Origin: JBBPZA01 sp038199375
Lineage (GTDB): Bacteria > Actinomycetota > Thermoleophilia > Solirubrobacterales > Solirubrobacteraceae
NCBI GenBank assembly: GCA_038199375.1
Contig: JBBPZA010000061.1
Coordinates: 1-11,232, forward strand
Direction: 5' to 3'
Length of the DNA: 11,232 nucleotides
Shown here: positions 6,420 to 11,232 of the stretch, piece by piece
Position numbering within the stretch: position 1 is the stretch's first letter
How the letters are laid out: each line of letters opens with the position of its first letter
Notes under the pieces: model-generated
Told to the model about the DNA's origin: nothing
Databases searched by the model: none
What the model saw: only the letters and a program-made list of their open reading frames with translations
Made by a program: the position numbers and the translations under genes

Positions 6420-7678
6420 GGCGATGCGCTCACCCCCGCCGGCTCGCCGCTCGCGGGGTCTCCCCCCGGCGGCCTGCCCTCCACGAGCTCCGGCGCCGGA
6501 AGCCCGGCCGCCTCGCACAGCGCGGCCAGGGTCTCGCCGGCCGTCGCCTCCCAAGTGAAGCGCTTCGCGCGCTCGCGCCCCTCGCGTGCGCAGCGCTCGC
6601 GGAGAGCGGGATCGCAGAGGAGGCGTTCGAGCGCGTGTGCGAGGCCCTCCTCGGTCGCCGCGGGCAGCAGCACCCCGGCGTCGCCGACCACCTCGGCCAC
6701 CGAGGAGCTGTCGAGCGCGAGGACCGGCGTCCCCGCCGCCATGGCCTCGAGCGGCGGGAGGCCGAAGCCCTCGTAGTCGGAGGGATAGGCGAACACGGTC
6801 GCGGCCCGGTAGAGCGCCGGAAGGTCCTCGTCGGCGACGTGGCCGGGGAGACGCAGCGCGCTCCCCAAGTCCAGCTCTTCCCCCAGCCGGTCGAGCGCCA
6901 GCCCGAGGTGGTCGCTTCCGACCAGGACGAGCGTCGCGTCGCACGCGCCGCCCCTCTGAGCGCCGGCGAAGGCGCGCACCAGCGTCGGAAGGTTTCGCCG
7001 CCGCGAGAACTTCCCGACGAAGAGCACGAGCGGCCCGACGAGCCCGAGGCGCTCGCGCACCCGGCGCTCGTCCTCCTCGGTTGCCGTGGCGAAGGCCGGA
7101 TCCACCCCGAGCGCGACGGCGCGCACGCGCGGACCGGGGACGCCGTAGATCCGCTCGATGTCGCGCTTGGAGGACTCGGAGTCGGTGAGCACGACCGAGG
7201 CCCGCCGCGCCGACAGGCGGTAAAGGCGCGCCCGGTAGGCGCGGCTGTACCAGGGAAACGTCCCGGCGACGACCTCCTGCATGACGTCGTGGATCGTCAC
7301 GACGGCGGCCCCACGCCAGGCCGGCGGCACGACATAGGAGGGGCAGAACAACACACTCGCGCCCGCCGCCGCGCGCGGCAGCGCGATGTGCTCCCACGCG
7401 CCCGCCGGCCCGCGGCCGCGAACCACCGCGAGCCGGTAGGAATGCTCGGCCGGAAGCGCATCGCGCGGGATCGGCGCGGGTGCGTACAGGGTCACCTGTG
7501 CGAAGGGCAGCTCGGCCGCGGCCCACCGGCGCAGCAGCTCGGAGAGGTAGCGCCCGACCCCGGCCCGCGGCCCGAGCAGCCGCTGGGCGTTGATCGCCAG
7601 AGTGGGGCCGGCGGTGCTCGGCGGCGAAGCCCCGTCGCGCGCGCCCGTCGGCCGGGCCGCCCCAGCCGCGCCGCTCAC
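6416..7678 (-). CDS. GT4-family (GT-B fold) glycosyltransferase
   Basis: A 420-residue retaining glycosyltransferase of the Glycos_transf_1/GT4 type. The N-terminal domain starts after a low-complexity leader with LAINAQRLLGPRAGVGRYL (28-46), the glycine loop seen in mannosyltransferases of O-antigen and exopolysaccharide clusters. It then has VVTIHDVMQE (126-135) and LTDSESSKRDI (164-174). The C-terminal domain has VLFVGKFSRRRNLPTLVRAF (218-237) and the EX7E nucleotide-sugar motif in DYEGFGLPPLEAMAAGTPVL, with Glu303 and Glu311. There is no membrane segment, so it works at the cytoplasmic face. The donor cannot be told; GDP-mannose is common in this subgroup. The GTG at 7678 overlaps the previous stop as GTGA and has GAGGAG (7689-7684) about 5 bases upstream, which fixes the start. 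Confidence 0.9.
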   Translation of the reverse strand: MSGAAGAARPTGARDGASPPSTAGPTLAINAQRLLGPRAGVGRYLSELLRRWAAAELPFAQVTLYAPAPIPRDALPAEHSYRLAVVRGRGPAGAWEHIALPRAAAGASVLFCPSYVVPPAWRGAAVVTIHDVMQEVVAGTFPWYSRAYRARLYRLSARRASVVLTDSESSKRDIERIYGVPGPRVRAVALGVDPAFATATEEDERRVRERLGLVGPLVLFVGKFSRRRNLPTLVRAFAGAQRGGACDATLVLVGSDHLGLALDRLGEELDLGSALRLPGHVADEDLPALYRAATVFAYPSDYEGFGLPPLEAMAAGTPVLALDSSSVAEVVGDAGVLLPAATEEGLAHALERLLCDPALRERCAREGRERAKRFTWEATAGETLAALCEAAGLPAPELVEGRPPGGDPASGEPAGVSASP

Positions 7679-8232
7679 CGCCGCTCCTCGGTCCGTTCGG
7701 TGATCGCCCGGTCGGCGCTGTAGCGCTCCTCCAGCCACCACGGCACGTAGGCGCGCCGGGTGCTCGCGCGGCGCGTGGTGCACTCGAAGCGCCACGTCTG
7801 CGCGAACTCGCGCATTCCCAGCGCGCGGACGGCGACGTGGCAGGCGGCCGCGAGCAGCTTGGAGTCGCGGTAGCGAACGCCCTCCCCCACCGCGCGCACC
7901 TCGGCGAAGTAGCCGCCCAGGATCTCCCGCCAGAGCTTGGAGTCGGCCAGGAAGACGTGCGTCGTGTCCAGCAGCCCGCTCTGAGACCACGGCGAGGGCA
8001 CCCGCATCGTGAAGCTCCCGCCCGGGGCGAGCACCCGCCAGATCTCGTCGAGCACCTCGTAGGGGTCCTTGAAGTGCTCGAGCAGGGAGGAAGCGAGCAC
8101 CTCGTCGGCGCTTGCGTCCTCGAAGGGCAGGTCGGTCACGTCGGCGACGACGTCGACTCCGGGAACGTCGCGGGCATCGACGTTGGTCCAGCCGGGCAGC
8201 GGCTCGTTGCCGGAGCCGAGGTTCAGGCGCAC
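7675..8232 (-). CDS. Short SAM-dependent methyltransferase domain protein
   Basis: A 185-residue protein that begins directly with motif I, MRLNLGSGNEPLPGWTNVD. It continues with DLPFEDASADEVLASSLLEH (34-53), the paired acidic/His region, and DEIWRVLAPGGSFTMRVP (62-79). This is the short class I family found in polysaccharide clusters, in which the SAM site sits at the very N-terminus and an N-terminal cap is missing. The tail (residues 140-185) is rich in Arg and aromatic residues. It may methylate a sugar or act on a glycan end; the acceptor is unknown. The start is a GTG at 8232, 6 bases after the flippase stop, with GAGGT from the end of the flippase gene as a ribosome-binding site. Its stop overlaps the next gene's GTG by 4 bases. 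Confidence 0.82.
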   Translation of the reverse strand: MRLNLGSGNEPLPGWTNVDARDVPGVDVVADVTDLPFEDASADEVLASSLLEHFKDPYEVLDEIWRVLAPGGSFTMRVPSPWSQSGLLDTTHVFLADSKLWREILGGYFAEVRAVGEGVRYRDSKLLAAACHVAVRALGMREFAQTWRFECTTRRASTRRAYVPWWLEERYSADRAITERTEERR

Positions 8233-8238
8233 CGACCG

Positions 8239-9555
8239 CTACCTCGGTGTGGGCTGGGCCAGGGCCGGCACGCGCTCGCGCCCGAGGATCGCCGCGAAGC
8301 TCGGCGCGAGGTCCATCCGCGTCGCACTGCGGTAGTTCATCCCGAGCACGATCAACTCGGAGAGCACGGTCACCACGGCCGCCCCCTCGATGCCGAAGAG
8401 CGGGATCGCCGCCGCGTTGGCGAGCACGTTGAAGGCCGCCCCGGTGATGTTGGAGCGCATGAGCACGCGCTGGCGGTGGCCGGCGATGAGCGCGTTGGAG
8501 TAGGCGCCGTTGACCGCGAGCAGCGGGACCGTCCAGATGAGCACGGCGAGCACCGCCGCGGCCGGGGCGTACTGCTCGCCGTACATGTTCTCCACGATCA
8601 ATCCCGCGCCCGCCGCCAGCAGCGTGGCGAGCGCCAGGGTGGCGGCCCCGGCGGCGAGGACCGTCCGCCGGAAGAGGTGGCGCAGGTGCTCGGCGTCCAG
8701 CACGCTGTACTGGCTGAGGAACGAGACGTAGAAGAGGCCCAGCGCGCCCGAGAAGAAGAGCACCGGCTTGTAGGCGGCGCCGTAGAAGCCGACGTCGGCG
8801 CGGCCGATGAGCACGGCGACGAGGAAGATGTCGAACGAGTAGACGGTCGCGCGCGCGACCTGGTTGGCCATGAGGGGCCCGCTCTCCTTGAGCGTCGCGC
8901 GCCACTTGGCCAGGTCGACCCGCGGGCGCACCACGCCGAAGCGCCGGCCGACGGCTACCAGCACGACCAGCGCGTAGGTCGCCTCGCCGGCCGCGTGGAC
9001 GAGCGGGACCTTCAGAGTGTCGTGTACGTCCATCACGAGCAGGATCACGCCGCCCGCGAAGAGCAGCTGGCCGAGGGCGTTGCCCAGCGCGACCGACTTG
9101 CCGCCTTTGACCCCGAGCACCATCCATCGGAGATTGAGCGCGGTCATCGGAAGCCAGAGCGCGAAGAGCCAGAGCACGTAGCGGTCAGACGGGCGCGAGG
9201 AGGCGATCAGCGCCGCGCCGGCGAGGAGGAGCACCGCGCCGGCCGAGAGGACGAGCCGGAGGCCGAGCACCGGCTCGGCGATTTCCTTGAAGCGCTCGGG
9301 CGCGCGCGCGATGTCGCGGATGTTGAGCACCTCGGTCCCGGAGTCCACGACGATCCCGAACCACAGGACAAGCGTTGCCCCGAGGGTGACCAGTCCGAAG
9401 CCGTCGGGATCCAGGCGGCGCGCCATCAGGAGGATCGCGACGAAGCCGCACATGCGGGCCACGCCCTCGCCGATCACCAGGACCCCGAAGCCGCGGACGA
9501 GGTTGCGCCAGCTCGCGAGCGGCTCGACGGGAGGCGGGATCAGCGGCTCGCTCAT
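8239..9555 (-). CDS. Wzx-like polysaccharide flippase (MOP superfamily)
   Basis: A 438-residue polytopic membrane protein with about 12-14 hydrophobic segments spread along its length. Signatures of polysaccharide transporters are present: ARRLDPDGFGLVTLG near the N-terminus after the first helix, LKESGPLMANQVARA before the second half, and GRADVGFYGAAYKPVLFFSG in the second lobe. Such proteins carry undecaprenyl-linked oligosaccharides across the cytoplasmic membrane. This fits the cytoplasmic glycosyltransferases around it; no Wzy polymerase or ligase is seen in the window. The ATG at 9555 lies one base after the deacetylase stop (TGA-A-ATG), with GGGTGGGG as ribosome-binding site inside the deacetylase end. 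An in-frame start at 9600 would overlap the deacetylase by 44 bases and adds a non-conserved leader. Confidence 0.9.
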   Translation of the reverse strand: MSEPLIPPPVEPLASWRNLVRGFGVLVIGEGVARMCGFVAILLMARRLDPDGFGLVTLGATLVLWFGIVVDSGTEVLNIRDIARAPERFKEIAEPVLGLRLVLSAGAVLLLAGAALIASSRPSDRYVLWLFALWLPMTALNLRWMVLGVKGGKSVALGNALGQLLFAGGVILLVMDVHDTLKVPLVHAAGEATYALVVLVAVGRRFGVVRPRVDLAKWRATLKESGPLMANQVARATVYSFDIFLVAVLIGRADVGFYGAAYKPVLFFSGALGLFYVSFLSQYSVLDAEHLRHLFRRTVLAAGAATLALATLLAAGAGLIVENMYGEQYAPAAAVLAVLIWTVPLLAVNGAYSNALIAGHRQRVLMRSNITGAAFNVLANAAAIPLFGIEGAAVVTVLSELIVLGMNYRSATRMDLAPSFAAILGRERVPALAQPTPR

Positions 9556-9556
9556 T

Positions 9557-10324
9557 TCACCCCACCCTGGAGTAGTCGGGGCGAACCATCCGGCGCGCAC
9601 GCGACCCGAGGCGGCGGGCGGTGAGGTAGCTCGACAGCTTCCCTTCGATGGCGCGCGAGAGGAGGTCGGGGCGGCGGACGTAGTGGACCTCGACCCGCGG
9701 CAGCGCGTGGAGGTCGGCGCCCTCCTCGACCGCGCCGAGCTCGGTGGTGCAGGCGGCGGCGTACTCGCGCTCGACCAGCGCCCGGCCTTCGGGGCCGGGG
9801 AGGGCGCCGTAGGGGTAGGCGAGGCTCGTGACCGGTCTGCCGACGGCCGCCTCCAGGCGTTCGCGCGCGGTGACCAGCTCGCGCTCGAGCTCGCCGCCCG
9901 TGGCGCCGGTCAGCGGAGCGTGGTCGAAACCGTGGCAGCCGATCTCCCAGCCCCGGTCGACGAGGCCGATCAGCTCGTCGCTCGAGGCGAGGGGCCGGCG
10001 GGGCGCCTTGGGGGGCTGTGTGGGCCAGTCGCTGTGGCCCCCCAGGTGGCCGGCGACCGCGAAAACCGTCGCGGGCATGCCGCGGGCGCCGAGCATCGGC
10101 GCGGCTTCCCGGACCACCGAGCGCAGGCCGTCGTCGAAGGTGATGGCCACGGCCCGCTCGGGCAGCTCGCGCTGTGCGATGCGCTCGGCGAGTGAGGCGA
10201 GGGTGAGGACTTCTGCACCGCTGCCGGCGATCGCGTCGAGGTGGGCACCGAAGGTCGCCGGCGCGACGCACAGGGGCGGAGGGCCGTCCTCGATCGCGTG
10301 GTAGGTGAGGATCAAGACGCTCAC
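9557..10324 (-). CDS. NodB-type polysaccharide deacetylase (CE4)
   Basis: A 255-residue CE4-type protein. It starts MSVLILTYHAIEDGPPPLCV, the common 'lilyHai' opening. Motif 1 is AITFDDGLRS (60-69; Asp64 as catalytic base and Asp65 as metal ligand by family analogy). Motif 2 is GCHGFDHAPLT, with His131 and His135 as the likely metal-binding pair. Motif 3 is LAYPYGA (168-174). The enzymes remove N-acetyl (or O-acetyl) groups from sugars. There is no signal peptide or membrane helix, which is unusual for wall-acting CE4 enzymes and suggests it works on a cytoplasmic or membrane-linked precursor. The GTG at 10324 forms GTGA with the stop of the preceding 24-codon frame. It is coupled to the flippase gene with a 1-base gap. 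Confidence 0.88.
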   Translation of the reverse strand: MSVLILTYHAIEDGPPPLCVAPATFGAHLDAIAGSGAEVLTLASLAERIAQRELPERAVAITFDDGLRSVVREAAPMLGARGMPATVFAVAGHLGGHSDWPTQPPKAPRRPLASSDELIGLVDRGWEIGCHGFDHAPLTGATGGELERELVTARERLEAAVGRPVTSLAYPYGALPGPEGRALVEREYAAACTTELGAVEEGADLHALPRVEVHYVRRPDLLSRAIEGKLSSYLTARRLGSRARRMVRPDYSRVG

Positions 10325-10391
10325 GCCGCGAGCTCCTCGCCCGCGAGCTTCCCTACCTCGGCCCGACCGGGCCGGCGCGCGAGATCGGCGC
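10321..10391. repeat. 71-base tandem repeat, copy A (operon-downstream copy)
   Basis: Aligned without gaps to 10392-10462, 53 of 71 bases agree (counted by eye). Both copies begin, on the + strand, with TCACGCCG, contain GAGCTCC and CGCGAGC, and end in GAGATCG. The two copies are exactly adjacent. The identity is far above what GC-rich sequence gives by chance, and the agreement extends to a shared - strand reading frame. Confidence 0.75.
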
Positions 10392-10395
10392 TCAC
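10321..10395 (-). pseudogene. 24-codon frame: duplicated tail of the upstream glycosyltransferase
   Basis: On the - strand a GTG at 10395 opens a 24-residue frame, starting MSADLARRPGRAEVG and ending with ELAA-stop at 10321. Aligned to the last 22 residues of the upstream glycosyltransferase (GDLAHRRGRRDV...RELPA), 12 of 22 match in the same frame. The first codons are joined to the glycosyltransferase stop as GTGA, and its own stop is joined to the deacetylase GTG as GTGA. It is best read as a relic of a duplicated gene end. It could still be translated by coupling and so keep ribosomes moving from the glycosyltransferase into the deacetylase. A stand-alone function is not supported. Confidence 0.45.
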
Positions 10396-10462
10396 GCCGG
10401 GAGCTCCCGAGTCGCGAGCGCCGCGACGTCGCGCCGACCGCGCCGGTGGGCGAGATCGCCGA
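10392..10462. repeat. 71-base tandem repeat, copy B (inside glycosyltransferase 3' end)
   Basis: This copy is the last 71 bases of the cysteine-containing glycosyltransferase gene, coding its tail from GDLAHRRGRRDV to RELPA-stop on the - strand. It is the likely parent of the adjacent copy A, since it is part of a complete gene. Confidence 0.75.
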
Positions 10463-11232
10463 TCAGCCCGAGGTAGCGGTCGAGGTGGCGCTCCTCGGTG
10501 AAGCGAGCCTCGTAGGCCGCGCGGCCCTTTGCGCCCAGCTCCGCGCGCAGCGGCGCGTCACCGGCGAGGCGTCCCAGCGCCGCGTCGAGCTCTGCGTCGG
10601 TGGTGAAGGCGAGGCCGCCGCCGCTCTCCTCGATCAGCTCGCCGAGCGCGCCGAAGCCGCGCACGAGCACCGGGGTCCCGCGCGCGAAGGCCTCGACGGC
10701 GACGAGGCCGAAGGACTCATGGCCGGCGGTCGGGACGATCACGGCGAGGGCGCCACGGTACAGGGCGTCCAGGTCGGCAGCTGACCGCCAGCCGAGGAAG
10801 CGGACACGGGGCAGGTCCGCGGCGGCGTCGCGGAGCTCTGGCTCGAGCGTCCCCTCCCCGGCGATCAGGAGATCCTCGCCCGCCCCTCGGCGGCGCCGGA
10901 AGGCCTCCAGCAGGGCCCCGACCCCCTTGATCGACTCGAGGCGCCCGGCGAAGAGGAAGTAGGGGCGCTCGGCATGATCGGGTTCGCTCACGTTCGGGTC
11001 CGGGACGAAGTGGCCGAGGCGCTCTATCCGCACGATCGAGGCGAAGCGCCGGTGGAGGACCTCCGAGGCGCGGCTCGGGCAGATGAGCGCATCGAGGTGC
11101 GAGAGCGAGCGCTCCAGCAACGAGGTCGAGCGCCACGGCTGGGGCGGTCGCCGGTAGCTGAACGTACAGCGCCAGCAGTCGGGCTTCTCGCACACCCGCT
11201 CCTGGTACTTCCACAGCACGTGCGTAGGGCAC
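10392..11232 (-). CDS. GT4-family glycosyltransferase with N-terminal cysteine cluster (5' end outside window)
   Basis: About 280 residues are visible and the start lies to the right of the window; a GTG at 11219 is internal, since the frame continues upstream as CPTHVLWKYQ. The visible part begins with a cluster: Cys (CPTH), Cys in RVCEKP, then CWRC, spaced C-x13-C-x4-C-x2-C, followed by YRRPPQPWR. This block is known in some GT4 enzymes, where it sits in the acceptor domain; metal binding is inferred. Further on are ICPSRASEVLHRRF, YFLFAGRLESIKGVGALLEAF (the C-terminal-domain start) and the EX7E motif in GHESFGLVAVEAFARG. It is the first visible gene of the glycan operon. Its stop overlaps the following 24-codon frame by GTGA, and its last 71 bases are duplicated there. 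Confidence 0.88.
   Translation of the reverse strand, partial: CPTHVLWKYQERVCEKPDCWRCTFSYRRPPQPWRSTSLLERSLSHLDALICPSRASEVLHRRFASIVRIERLGHFVPDPNVSEPDHAERPYFLFAGRLESIKGVGALLEAFRRRRGAGEDLLIAGEGTLEPELRDAAADLPRVRFLGWRSAADLDALYRGALAVIVPTAGHESFGLVAVEAFARGTPVLVRGFGALGELIEESGGGLAFTTDAELDAALGRLAGDAPLRAELGAKGRAAYEARFTEERHLDRYLGLIGDLAHRRGRRDVAALATRELPA

Noticed and set aside
5448..6776. 442-codon + strand open frame opposite the two methyltransferases
   Set aside because: Antisense shadow with no domain; the - strand frames carry motif I and the post-II segments.
7679..9127. Long - strand extension of the GT4 frame upstream of 7678
   Set aside because: It covers the methyltransferase and flippase genes in another frame, is Arg-rich, and the GTG at 7678 has a GAGGAG site and a GTGA overlap.
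7837..9624. 595-codon + strand open frame across the flippase and methyltransferase genes
   Set aside because: Full of charged low-complexity stretches (His, Glu, Arg, Gly) and no motif; the - strand frames there are clear membrane and SAM-binding proteins.
1..11232. CRISPR array, tRNA, rRNA, riboswitch
   Set aside because: No regularly spaced repeats, no cloverleaf with a CCA-type end and no recognised aptamer were seen by eye; the only repeats are the local ones listed.

Overview
This window is very GC-rich, with genes packed almost end to end, frequent GTG starts, and 4-base start/stop overlaps. That pattern suggests a high-GC actinobacterium. A soil lineage such as Thermoleophilia/Solirubrobacterales is a guess from style, not something the sequence proves. 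No RNA gene, CRISPR array, transposase or integrase was seen.

Left part (1-4014), unrelated small units. It opens with the 3' end of a Gfo/Idh/MocA-type oxidoreductase (+). This runs tail-to-tail, with a 25-base overlap, into an exported GH30-like glycoside hydrolase (-). Next come a MmcQ/YjbR-family protein (+) and a four-helix membrane protein of unknown function (+). A TetR-family regulator (-) is divergent from a SnoaL/DUF4440-like small protein (+). Only 16 bases separate these last two genes, and a 13-base palindrome lies there that probably serves as shared promoter and operator. The convergent gap between the membrane protein and the TetR gene holds a near-perfect 22-base palindrome. 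It is framed by a 13-base inverted repeat in which each arm contains one gene's stop codon.

Middle (4052-4800): a VapBC-type toxin-antitoxin pair on the - strand. Its genes overlap by GTGA, and an inverted repeat overlaps a -10-like hexamer just upstream.

Right part (4879-11232): a single - strand operon for a surface glycan. In transcription order it encodes a GT4 glycosyltransferase with a cysteine cluster (5' end outside the window), a NodB/CE4-type deacetylase, a Wzx-like flippase, a short SAM methyltransferase, a second GT4 glycosyltransferase, and two more SAM methyltransferases. Almost every junction is a 4-base GTGA/ATGA overlap or a gap of 1-6 bases, so translation is probably coupled along the whole unit. 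The likely product is a lipid-linked oligosaccharide that is built, trimmed and methylated in the cytoplasm and then flipped outward.

The most unusual structure is at 10321-10462. The last 71 bases of the first glycosyltransferase are present twice in tandem, at about 75% identity. The downstream copy is an open 24-codon frame joined by GTGA overlaps at both ends, so it looks like a fossil gene tail or a tiny coupled ORF inside the operon.
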